64,000 bases of DNA from Tessaracoccus sp. SD287. Lineage in GTDB: Bacteria; Actinomycetota; Actinomycetes; Propionibacteriales; Propionibacteriaceae. The stretch lies in NCBI RefSeq assembly GCF_017355265.1, contig NZ_JADIJQ010000001.1:1-64000 (forward strand), read 5' to 3'. A program made the translations under genes and the position numbers. The notes below the pieces were generated by a model, which saw only the letters and a list, made by a program, of their open reading frames with translations, ran no database searches and had not been told where the DNA came from. Shown here in pieces: positions 26,788-34,504 of the stretch. Numbering within the stretch: the stretch's first letter is position 1; each line of letters starts with the position of its first letter.

Positions 26788-27441
26788 GTGACCCGAAGCC
26801 TGCGTGAACGCCTCCTGCGGGGCTGGACCGACACCATGACCGCCCTGGGCACCGCGCCAGACGATCCCGCCGTCGCTGCCCTGGGCCGCGACCTGCTGGA
26901 CTGCTGGAACGAGCCGCACCGGGACTACCACGGCCCCGACCACCTGGTCGCCGGGCTGGGAGTGCTGGCCGACTTGTCGGCACCCCCGATCGAGGTCGTC
27001 GCCTGGTGGTTCCACGACGCGGTCCACCACAACGACCCGCCCCTGGATGAGCAACAGTCAGCCGAGCTGGCCCGCAGTCGCCTGACGGGGCTGCTGGCAC
27101 CCGACCAGGTCGACGAGGTGGCCCGACTCGTGCTGGTGACCATCAACCACAACCCGACCAGCGAGGACACCGCCGGTCACCGGGTCTGCGACGCGGACCT
27201 GGCCATCCTCGCCGCTGACTGGCCCAGCTACCAGCGCAGCATTGCCGCGCTGCGCCACGAACGCACCGAACTCAATGACATCGAGTGGGACAAGGTGCGC
27301 ATCGCCGTCACCGGCACCCTGCTGAACCGCCCGCGCCTGTTCCACACCCATCGCGGGGCCACCGACTGGGAACAACCAGCACGCCGCAACCTGAACGCCG
27401 AACGTCACGCGCTCTTCACCCCGGAGGAACCCACCAGATGA
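26788..27441 (+). CDS. HD-domain metal-dependent phosphohydrolase-like protein
   Basis: A 217-residue member of the predicted HD-superfamily hydrolases (COG4339 type). The metal ligands are visible as the His in YHGPDHLVAGL, the HD pair in WWFHDAVHHN and an Asp in RVCDADLAIL. It is cytoplasmic. The GTG start has TGAGGA just upstream, overlapping the previous stop. It is joined to the rhomboid gene by an ATGA overlap, so the four genes from 25720 to 28136 look like one operon. Substrate unknown. Confidence 0.85.
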   Translation: MTRSLRERLLRGWTDTMTALGTAPDDPAVAALGRDLLDCWNEPHRDYHGPDHLVAGLGVLADLSAPPIEVVAWWFHDAVHHNDPPLDEQQSAELARSRLTGLLAPDQVDEVARLVLVTINHNPTSEDTAGHRVCDADLAILAADWPSYQRSIAALRHERTELNDIEWDKVRIAVTGTLLNRPRLFHTHRGATDWEQPARRNLNAERHALFTPEEPTR

Positions 27442-28136
27442 CCCAGCCGCCACCCCCCTACCCCCCGCAGCAGCAGGTCCACCAACTGCAGCGGTCGAAG
27501 CCGACCTACCCGGTCACCTGGACACTGCTGGGCATCAATGTGGCCTTCTTCATCGCCATCTACACGGTGCCGGGTTTCCTCGAGGACGTGGTGCTCACCT
27601 ACACCCGGACCAGGACCGAACCGTGGCGCCTGATCACCTCGGCCTTCGTCCACTTCGGCATCATCCACATGGGGTTGAACATGGTGGCGCTGGTACTGCT
27701 GGGTCGCCCCCTGGAACAGGTCTTCGGCAAGGTGCAGTACCTGGTGCTCTACCTGACCGCGGCCCTGGGCGGCAGTGCGCTGTTCCTGCTGTTCGCCCAG
27801 CCCATGCCCAATCCCTACGCGGAGACCGCGGCCGGTGGCGCCTCGGGTGCGATCTTCGGGCTGTTCGGGGCCCTGGTGGTGCTGCAGCGCTACGGCGTCG
27901 TGCGCGCCGGCAACCTCATCCCGGTGCTGGGCCTCAACCTGGCGCTGTCGTTCCTGCTGCCCAACATCGGCTGGCAGGCCCACATTGGCGGACTGATCAT
28001 CGGCGCCGGCGTCGCCTGGGCCCTGGCCCGAGGACGTCGCCGCGAGACCACCACCTCACAGATGTGGCTCGAGGTCGCCGCGATCGCCGCCCTGGTGGTG
28101 GCCACGATCATTGCCCGCTACACGGTGCTGGCGTAG
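27438..28136 (+). CDS. Rhomboid-family intramembrane serine protease
   Basis: A 232-residue six-helix membrane protease. Family features are the GINVAFFIA first helix, HMGLNMVAL (His and Asn near the active site), the nucleophile in GGASGAIFG, and the catalytic His in WQAHIGGLIIGAG. It cleaves single-pass membrane proteins within the bilayer. The proline- and glutamine-rich first 20 residues are cytoplasmic. The start ATG overlaps the preceding TGA (ATGA), with GGAGG upstream. Its 3' end overlaps the convergent DUF2277 gene by 19 bases. Confidence 0.92.
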   Translation: MTQPPPPYPPQQQVHQLQRSKPTYPVTWTLLGINVAFFIAIYTVPGFLEDVVLTYTRTRTEPWRLITSAFVHFGIIHMGLNMVALVLLGRPLEQVFGKVQYLVLYLTAALGGSALFLLFAQPMPNPYAETAAGGASGAIFGLFGALVVLQRYGVVRAGNLIPVLGLNLALSFLLPNIGWQAHIGGLIIGAGVAWALARGRRRETTTSQMWLEVAAIAALVVATIIARYTVLA

Positions 28137-28399
28137 CGCCCCGACTTCTCTGCCCGTGCCCGCGCCTTGGCCGCCTCGGCGTCGCGGTCCTTGGGCGGCG
28201 CATTCGTGACGAGGTCGTCGAGCAGGTGCCCGGTGATGTGGGCGATCTCGTCGACGGCCCGGTCAAAGGCCTGCTGGTTGGCCTGGGACGGCTTGGTGAA
28301 GCCGGAGACCTTGCGGACGTACTGCAGGGCGGCGGCGCGCACCTCGGCGTCATTGACCTCGGGTTCGAAGTTGAACAGCGGACGAATGTTGCGGCACAT
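28118..28399 (-). CDS. DUF2277 protein
   Basis: A 93-residue protein with the DUF2277 signature start MCRNIRPLFNFEP and a helical body (AALQYVRKVSGFTKPSQANQ). The family is small, widespread in bacteria and of unknown function. GGAGGCCACC immediately precedes the ATG, supporting the start. Confidence 0.9.
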   Translation of the reverse strand: MCRNIRPLFNFEPEVNDAEVRAAALQYVRKVSGFTKPSQANQQAFDRAVDEIAHITGHLLDDLVTNAPPKDRDAEAAKARARAEKSGRYASTV

Positions 28400-28430
28400 G
28401 GTGGCCTCCGGTGGGTGGTGGGGTGAGCAC

Positions 28431-28922
28431 TCAGATGGCGGTCATGAAGACGGAGATGCCCAGGCCGGTGATGGCGAGCAGCGCCAACCCCAGTTCGATG
28501 AGCATTCCCAGACCGACCGACTTCACTGCCGTCCAGCTCGTCGACAGGGCAAGCCGGACGTCCTTGACCCGGATGAGTTCGCAGACCAACAGCGTCGCCA
28601 CGAAGCCGATCAGCAGCCCGAAACCGGGAATGACGAAGCTGCCGATGACACCACCGACCAGGCCCACGATGACCGGCCACTGGGGAATCTGCTTCCTGTC
28701 GAGGTTGCGTTTGGTGAGCACGGTGCTGGCGGTCATGCCGGCCAGCACCAGGGCAGCACCGATGATGGCGACCACGACAGCGTGGGTCGAACCGCCCCAG
28801 ACTCCCCACACCAGCAGGCCCACCAGGATGGTGATCGAGCCGGGCACGACCGGCACGATGATGCCGACCACCCCGATCAGGGCGAGCACGAAGGCGAGGA
28901 TTCCGGCGATCAGTGGTGTCAT
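28431..28922 (-). CDS. DUF456 membrane protein
   Basis: A 163-residue integral membrane protein of the DUF456 family, with about five helices and the glycine-rich hairpins GVVGIIVPVVPGS and GGVIGSFVIPGFG that mark it. The ATG at 28922 is preceded by TATCAT seven bases upstream, suggesting a leaderless transcript. Function unknown. Confidence 0.87.
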   Translation of the reverse strand: MTPLIAGILAFVLALIGVVGIIVPVVPGSITILVGLLVWGVWGGSTHAVVVAIIGAALVLAGMTASTVLTKRNLDRKQIPQWPVIVGLVGGVIGSFVIPGFGLLIGFVATLLVCELIRVKDVRLALSTSWTAVKSVGLGMLIELGLALLAITGLGISVFMTAI

Positions 28923-29039
28923 GGCCTCGATGATACGTGTGCCGTGTCCGACCCCTGTCCACGCCGCGAGGTCCGTTTCGCCCCCCACCGCTGGTTGCGG
29001 TTAGGGTTGGCCACGTTCACTTCCCGAAAGGAAACAAGG

Positions 29040-29915
29040 TTGTCTCCCAAGGTCGCAGTCGGTCCCGATCTCGCACGCTCCTGGTTGCTGGTCAACGCCT
29101 ACCAACCCGAACGCTTCGCCAAGGCGGCTGCCAGTGCCGCCGACGTCATCCTCCTGGACGTGGAGGACGCGGTAGCCCCCGACAACAAGGACCAGGCCCG
29201 CGCCAACGTGGTGGAGTGGCTCGACGCCGGCAACCAGGCGTGGGCACGGATCAATGGTTTCGGCACCCCGTGGTGGGCCGACGACTGCCGTGAACTGGGC
29301 CAGCTCGACGGCCTCCAGGGCGTCATGCTCGCCATGGTCGAGTCACACGAGCACATCGAGCGCACCGCGGCCCTGCTGCCCGGGGTGAAGATCGTGGCCC
29401 TGGTCGAAACCGCCCGCGGTGTGGAGAACCTGACCAGCATCGCCCGCACCAAGGGCCTGTACCGCCTCGGCTTCGGGCTGGGCGACTACCGTCGCGACAC
29501 CGGCTTCGACGACACCCCCACCGTCCTGGCCTACACCCGCAGCCAGTTCACCATCGCCTCACGGTCGGCCGGGCTGCCGGGTCCGATCGACGGGCCCGCC
29601 GTGGGTGCCGTCGGCGTGGCCCTGGCCGACGCCGCCGGGGTGACCACCCAGTTCGGGATGACCGGCAAGATCTGCCTGATGCCCGAGCAGTGCGCCACCG
29701 TCAACGAGATCCTGTCCCCCTCCCTCGGCGACATGTCCTGGGCGCTGGACTTCCTCACCGAGTTCAAGGCCGAGGGCGGCACCATCCGCAATGGTTCGGA
29801 CCTGCCCCGACTGGCCCGCGCCAACAAGATCCTGGGCCTGGCCGAACGCTTCGGGCTGGACCTGCCCGAGGGGTACCACGACTACCCGGCCCCCTCGGAC
29901 ACGTTCCACTACTGA
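29040..29915 (+). CDS. CitE-like HpcH/HpaI-family lyase
   Basis: A 291-residue (beta/alpha)8 enzyme of the citrate lyase beta/malyl-CoA lyase group. Family blocks are VILLDVEDAVAPDNKDQAR (metal-binding Asp/Glu region), ARINGF, VALVETARGVENL (catalytic/metal Glu) and LGFGLGDYRRDTG. No citrate lyase alpha or gamma gene is near, so it is probably a stand-alone CitE-like enzyme such as a malyl- or citramalyl-CoA lyase. The TTG start is chosen because GAAAGGAAACAAGG sits directly upstream and homology begins there. A TAGGGT box lies about 40 bases before it. Confidence 0.85.
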   Translation: MSPKVAVGPDLARSWLLVNAYQPERFAKAAASAADVILLDVEDAVAPDNKDQARANVVEWLDAGNQAWARINGFGTPWWADDCRELGQLDGLQGVMLAMVESHEHIERTAALLPGVKIVALVETARGVENLTSIARTKGLYRLGFGLGDYRRDTGFDDTPTVLAYTRSQFTIASRSAGLPGPIDGPAVGAVGVALADAAGVTTQFGMTGKICLMPEQCATVNEILSPSLGDMSWALDFLTEFKAEGGTIRNGSDLPRLARANKILGLAERFGLDLPEGYHDYPAPSDTFHY

Positions 29916-29941
29916 TCCGTCAGGACTACTGATCCGTCAGG
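29908..29941. repeat. Perfect 17-bp tandem duplication at convergent gene ends
   Basis: Bases 29908-29924 and 29925-29941 are identical (ACTACTGATCCGTCAGG). The first copy contains the stop of the CitE-like gene, and the second contains the stop of the convergent M3 peptidase gene. It looks like a recent slippage or duplication in the narrow gap between two stops. Confidence 0.85.
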
Positions 29942-32003
29942 GGTGCGTCGTGGCCAGGCCGCGGCGCACCAGCAGCGGGGTGATGTCGGGCGCGCGCCCG
30001 ACCACCGCCTCGAAGGACTCCATCGGGGGACGCGAGTCGCCCCGCGAGAGCAGCTCGGCCCGGAAGACCTCACCCAGGTCGCGGCTCAGTCCCCCATTGG
30101 CCTTGAACCACTCCACGGTGTCGGCGTCCAGGATCTCCGACCAGATGTAGGAGTAGTAGGCGCCGTCGTAGCTGTTGCCGAAGGTGTGCGCAAAGTAGGC
30201 CGGCAGGTAGCGGGGCGCCACGTACGGGTTGGCCAGACCGATTCGGTCCAGGGCGGCAGCGGTGAAGGCGGCCAGGTCGCCCACCGTCTGGTCGGCGCCC
30301 AGTGAGTGCAGTTCCTGGTCGAGCAGGGCCGCCCCCAGGTACTCGGTGGTCTTGAAGCCCTCGTTAAAGCTGCCCAGCGCAGCCAGCCGGTCGGCCAGGT
30401 GCTGGGGCAACGGCTCGCCGGTGACATGGTGGCGGGCATAGTTGGCCAGCACCTCGGGCCAGGTCATCCACAGTTCGTTGACCTGGCTGGGGTACTCGAC
30501 GAAGTCGCGCGGCACGGCGGTGCCCGACTGGGTCGGCCAGTGCACCTGGGAGAACAAGCCGTGCAGGGCGTGGCCGAACTCGTGGAAGGCGGTGTTGACG
30601 TGGTCAATGGTCAGCAGCACCGGGGCACCCTCGCGGGGCTTGGGCAGGTTCAGGTTCTGGCAGACCACCGGCAGGGTGCCGTGCAGAGCCGACTGCTGCA
30701 CCGGTGAGTTCATCCAGGCGCCGCCCTGCTTGGTGTCCCGCGCATAGGGGTCGTAGAGCAGCAGGCCCAGCGGCGAACCGTCGGCATTGAAGACCTCGAA
30801 GACCATGACGTCGGGGTGGTAGCCGGTCAGGTCATCGCGGCGGGCAAAGGTGATGCCGTACAGGGCGGTGGCGGCGTAGAAGACCCCGTCGCGCAACACC
30901 TGGCCCAGTTCCAGGTAGGGCACCAGGTCAGCGGAGTCCAGGTCGAAGCGCTCCTGCTGGAGCAGTTCGGTGTAGAACGTCCAGTCCCAGGGCGCGAGTT
31001 CGAAGGTCGGCTCGCCGGCAGCATGCTGTCGCTGGTTGATGAGTTCCTGCAGCGCCTCCGCCTCGCGGTACATGTTGGCCAGCGCAGCCGGGGCGAGCGG
31101 GTAGATCTGCTCACGGATGCGGGCGGGGCTGCCGACGGTCTGGTCGGCGGTGCGCACCTCGGTGTGGGTCGCGAAACCCAGCAGGGCCGCCCGTCGGGCA
31201 CGCAGTTCCACCATCTCGACGACCAACCCGGTGGTGTCGAACTCGTTGCCGCGGCTGCCGCGCTGGGCGGTCGCCTGGTAGAGGCGCCGGCGGCTGGTGC
31301 GGTTGGTCAGGACGGACAGGTAGGGGTGGACCGTGGTGTTCACCAGCGCCACCAGGTAGCCGTCCAACCCCCTCTCTCGGGCCGCGTCGGCGCACATGTC
31401 GAGCTGCTCGCTGGTCAGGCCGTCCAACTCGGCGGCATCCTCGAACAGCACCGCCAGGTCATTGGTGTCCTTCAGCAGCCGCTCCTGGAACTGGGTCCGC
31501 AGCGTCGCCAGCCGGGCGTTCAGCTGCGCCAACTGCTCGCGGCGGTCGTCGTCCAGTTCGGCGCCGGCCAACCGCGCCGAGGTCAGGTAGCGCTGGGTCA
31601 GGTGCCGGGCGTCGGCGGCCAGACCGGACTGGTTGCCGCCCGCGACCGCGGCGATGCGGGCGAACAGTGGCTGGTTCATCCAGATGGCGTCGCTGTGGGC
31701 GGCCAGCTCAGGGGCCAGTTCGGTGGCCAGCGCCCGAATCTCGTCGGTGCCGTGCGCGGGGACGACGGTGTAGAAGGCCGACAGGGCCCGCGACAAGTCG
31801 ACGTCGGCGGCCTCGAGGGCAGCGATGGTGTTCTCAAAGGTCGGCTCGTCCGGGTCGGCCACGATCACCTGGACAGCGGCCAGGTTCCGGCGCATCCCCT
31901 CGTGGATCGCCTCGCGGTAGTCCTCGACGCCGAGGTTCGCGAAGTCGGGCAGTTGGTAGGGCAGGGTGCTGGCACCCAGCAGTGGATTCGACATGGCGCC
32001 CAT
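29937..32003 (-). CDS. dcp: M3-family metallopeptidase (peptidyl-dipeptidase Dcp-like)
   Basis: A 688-residue cytoplasmic zinc peptidase of family M3. The zinc site is AFHEFGHALHG (HExxH), with the third ligand Glu expected in the downstream helix (DFVEYPSQVNELW). Length and conserved regions (TFENTIAALE, DWTFYTEL, LLYDPYARDTKQGGAWM) fit Dcp and oligopeptidase A, which clear peptides of up to about 20 residues. The start is either ATG 32003 or the ATG three codons downstream (31994); neither has a strong ribosome-binding site. Confidence 0.9.
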   Translation of the reverse strand: MGAMSNPLLGASTLPYQLPDFANLGVEDYREAIHEGMRRNLAAVQVIVADPDEPTFENTIAALEAADVDLSRALSAFYTVVPAHGTDEIRALATELAPELAAHSDAIWMNQPLFARIAAVAGGNQSGLAADARHLTQRYLTSARLAGAELDDDRREQLAQLNARLATLRTQFQERLLKDTNDLAVLFEDAAELDGLTSEQLDMCADAARERGLDGYLVALVNTTVHPYLSVLTNRTSRRRLYQATAQRGSRGNEFDTTGLVVEMVELRARRAALLGFATHTEVRTADQTVGSPARIREQIYPLAPAALANMYREAEALQELINQRQHAAGEPTFELAPWDWTFYTELLQQERFDLDSADLVPYLELGQVLRDGVFYAATALYGITFARRDDLTGYHPDVMVFEVFNADGSPLGLLLYDPYARDTKQGGAWMNSPVQQSALHGTLPVVCQNLNLPKPREGAPVLLTIDHVNTAFHEFGHALHGLFSQVHWPTQSGTAVPRDFVEYPSQVNELWMTWPEVLANYARHHVTGEPLPQHLADRLAALGSFNEGFKTTEYLGAALLDQELHSLGADQTVGDLAAFTAAALDRIGLANPYVAPRYLPAYFAHTFGNSYDGAYYSYIWSEILDADTVEWFKANGGLSRDLGEVFRAELLSRGDSRPPMESFEAVVGRAPDITPLLVRRGLATTHP

Positions 32004-32021
32004 GCTAGGGGGTGGCCGTGC

Positions 32022-32645
32022 TCACTCCTCAAACGGTCCGGTGTCACCCCCACCGACCCGCCTGACCTCCGCCTGGTCACCGGTCAGGTCGACCACGGTG
32101 GTCGCGACCAGCCCGCAGTCACCCGAGTCGAGCACCAGGTCGACCTGGTGGTCGAGTGCCTCCTTGACCTGCCAGCCATCGGTCATCGGCTCGGTCTGGC
32201 CAGGCAGGATCAGCGTCGAGGTGACCAGCGGCTCGCCCAGGGCGTCGAGCAACGCCAGGGTGGTGGTGTGGGTCGGGACCCGCAGTCCCACCGACTTCTT
32301 CTTGTCGTGCTGCATCAGCTTCGGCACCTCGCGGGAGGCCTTGACGATGAAGGTGTAGCTGCCCGGCGTGTTCGCCTTCAGCGCCCGGAAGACCCAGTTG
32401 TCCATGTCGACCCAGGGGCCCACCTGCGCGAACTCGCTGATCATCAGGGTGAAGTGGTGGTGTTGGTCAAGGTTGCGGATCTCGCGGATGCGCTCGAGTC
32501 CTTCCTTGTTGTTGAGGATGCAGCCCAGGGCGAAGCCCGAGTCGGTGGGATAGGCGACCAGGCCGCCGCCGGTGAGGACGTCGACGCACTGCTGCAGCGC
32601 GCGCGGTTGCGGGTTGTCCGGGTGGACGTCGAGATAGCGGGCCAT
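32022..32645 (-). CDS. YciO/YrdC/Sua5-family protein
   Basis: A 207-residue protein with the YrdC fold. PTDSGFALGC, HHFTLMISEFAQVG, TFIVKASREVP and GLRVP match the YciO branch. Sua5/TsaC members make L-threonylcarbamoyl-adenylate for the t6A base of tRNA. YciO paralogues bind RNA and their activity is debated, so a t6A role should not be assumed. TAGAGT lies six bases before the ATG, implying a leaderless mRNA. It follows dcp in reverse order with 18 bases between. Confidence 0.85.
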   Translation of the reverse strand: MARYLDVHPDNPQPRALQQCVDVLTGGGLVAYPTDSGFALGCILNNKEGLERIREIRNLDQHHHFTLMISEFAQVGPWVDMDNWVFRALKANTPGSYTFIVKASREVPKLMQHDKKKSVGLRVPTHTTTLALLDALGEPLVTSTLILPGQTEPMTDGWQVKEALDHQVDLVLDSGDCGLVATTVVDLTGDQAEVRRVGGGDTGPFEE

Positions 32646-32679
32646 GGCGTGACTCTAGTGCGCCGGGTCGGGGCACGCC

Positions 32680-33087
32680 TCAGGAATCGACGAGTTCGGC
32701 CGACGCGCTGCCGGCGGCGTCCAGACGGTTGATGCCGACCAACGACAAGAAGGTGGTCGGGGTGCTGGTCCGGGTCGAGACCGTGATCCGTCCGCCCGCC
32801 ACGGTGATCGTCCCCGGCATGGCGCGGGCGTCCAGCACCCGCTGCGCGGCGGCCCGAGCGTCCGCGCCCGGGGTGCCACCCTGCACCGAGGAACTGGCGT
32901 GGGCGGTGGCACCGGCGCGGGCGGCCTCGGCGGCCACCGCCTCGGCGCGGGCCCTGGCCGTCGACTGCGCCCCGCCGTCGACGACCAGCCCGACGGCCAG
33001 CAGCAGCACCACCATCACCGCCGCGAACAGGGCGGTGACGCTGGCGCCGCGGTCGCCGCGGACTGGGTGCTGGTCGGTGGGCACCAC
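32680..33087 (-). CDS. TadE/TadG-like pilus or secretion-associated protein
   Basis: A 135-residue protein with a short charged N-terminus (RGDRGASVTALF), one hydrophobic helix (about 18-40) and an extracytoplasmic helical/beta remainder. This is the plan of TadE/TadG pseudopilins and of the Rv3655c-like actinobacterial proteins. The GTG start lies 107 bases from the divergent PPi-PFK start. No other tad gene (tadA-C, flp) is present, so it is an orphan here; the rest of a tad locus may be elsewhere. Confidence 0.65.
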   Translation of the reverse strand: MVPTDQHPVRGDRGASVTALFAAVMVVLLLAVGLVVDGGAQSTARARAEAVAAEAARAGATAHASSSVQGGTPGADARAAAQRVLDARAMPGTITVAGGRITVSTRTSTPTTFLSLVGINRLDAAGSASAELVDS

Positions 33088-33194
33088 CCCAGTCTTGCCG
33101 AACCCCGGACCGTTTTGGGGTTGTCCACAGGCACAGAGAATGTCGTGCCCTAGGCTTGGCGCGAACCGATCTGTTACGAACGAAAGGCTGCACC

Positions 33195-34418
33195 ATGGTC
33201 TCCAAGGTTGCCCTGCTCACCGCCGGCGGCTTCGCCCCGTGCCTCTCCTCGGCTGTTGGTGGGCTGATCCAGCGCTACACCGAGTTGTCCCCGGACACCG
33301 AGATCATTGCCTACAAGCACGGCTACCAGGGCCTGCTGCGCGGCGACTACTTCACCGTCACCCCGCAGGTGCGCGAGGACGCCGCCCTGCTGCACCGCTT
33401 CGGTGGCTCCCCCATCGGCAACTCGCGGGTGAAGCTGACCAACGCCAAGGACCTGGTCAAGCGTGGACTGGTCGCCGAGGGCGAGGACCCGCTCAAGGTC
33501 GCCGCTGACCGTCTGGTCGCCGACGGCGTCGACGTGCTGCACACCATTGGTGGCGACGACACCAACACCACCGCCGCCGACCTCGCCGCCTACCTGGCCA
33601 AGCACGACTACGGCCTGACCGTGGTCGGCCTGCCCAAGACCATCGACAACGACGTGATCCCGATCCGCCAGTCGTTGGGCGCCTGGACCGCCGCCGAGCA
33701 GGGCTCGGTCTTCGCCCAGAACATCATCGGCGAGCACAACTCGGGTTCACGGATGCTGATCATCCACGAGGTGATGGGCCGCAACTGCGGCTGGTTGACC
33801 GCCGCCACCGCCGCCAAGTACCGCGAATGGGTCGAGGCCCAGCAGTGGCTGCCCGAGATCGGCCTGTCCAAGGAGGCCTGGGACGTCCACGCCGTCTACC
33901 TGCCCGAGGGCCACATCGACCTGCAGTCCGAGGCCGAACGCCTCACCGAGGTGATGGACCGGGTCGGCAACGTCACCATCTTCCTGTCCGAGGGCGCCGG
34001 GCTGGACTCCATCCTGGCCGAGATGGAGAAGGCCGGTGAGGAGATTCCGCGGGACCCGTTCGGGCACGTGAAGCTCGACAAGATCAACCCCGGCCAGTGG
34101 TTCGGTGAGAAGTTCGCCGCCCTGCTCGGCGCCGAGAAGGTGATGGTGCAGAAGTCGGGCTACTTCAGCCGTTCGGCTGCCGCCAACTCCGACGACCTGG
34201 ACCTGATCAAGCAGTGCACCGACCTGGCCGTCGAATGCGCCCTGGACGGCCGCGCCGGCGTCATCGGCCACGACGAGCAGAACGGTGACGTGCTGACCAA
34301 CATTGCCTTCGACCGGATCGCCGGTGGCAAGGCGTTCGACCTGGACACCGACTGGTACCAGCAGACCCTGGCCGCGATTGGCCAGCCGGCGCCCACCAAG
34401 GTCACCGTCACGCATTGA
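33195..34418 (+). CDS. pfp: PPi-dependent 6-phosphofructokinase
   Basis: Phosphorylates fructose 6-phosphate with pyrophosphate, a reversible glycolytic step used by propionibacteria in place of ATP-PFK. The 407-residue enzyme has TAGGFAPCLSSA at the phosphate-binding N-terminus. It shows GGDDTNT (119-125), where the second Asp replaces the Gly of ATP enzymes, and PKTIDND (147-153), where Lys is the second PPi marker. It also has HEVMGRNCGWL and VQKSGYFSRS. It closely resembles the Propionibacterium enzyme as I recall that sequence. GAAAGGCTGCACC precedes the ATG, with a CCTAGGCT promoter element about 40 bases upstream. The gene is divergent from the Tad-like gene. Confidence 0.95.
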   Translation: MVSKVALLTAGGFAPCLSSAVGGLIQRYTELSPDTEIIAYKHGYQGLLRGDYFTVTPQVREDAALLHRFGGSPIGNSRVKLTNAKDLVKRGLVAEGEDPLKVAADRLVADGVDVLHTIGGDDTNTTAADLAAYLAKHDYGLTVVGLPKTIDNDVIPIRQSLGAWTAAEQGSVFAQNIIGEHNSGSRMLIIHEVMGRNCGWLTAATAAKYREWVEAQQWLPEIGLSKEAWDVHAVYLPEGHIDLQSEAERLTEVMDRVGNVTIFLSEGAGLDSILAEMEKAGEEIPRDPFGHVKLDKINPGQWFGEKFAALLGAEKVMVQKSGYFSRSAAANSDDLDLIKQCTDLAVECALDGRAGVIGHDEQNGDVLTNIAFDRIAGGKAFDLDTDWYQQTLAAIGQPAPTKVTVTH

Positions 34419-34504
34419 TGCACAGCGCTGGTCGGATTCGGCGCGGGGTCCGGCCCGCGCCGTAGTCTGTGCACGCCCCCAGCCCGACCACCACGGAGAC
34501 TCCT

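Noticed and set aside
29908-29941. Target-site duplication of a transposon
   Set aside because: The two copies are directly adjacent with nothing between them, and no inverted repeats or transposase are nearby.
32680-33087. A complete tad pilus locus
   Set aside because: Only one TadE/TadG-like gene is present; neighbours are a YciO-like protein and PPi-PFK.
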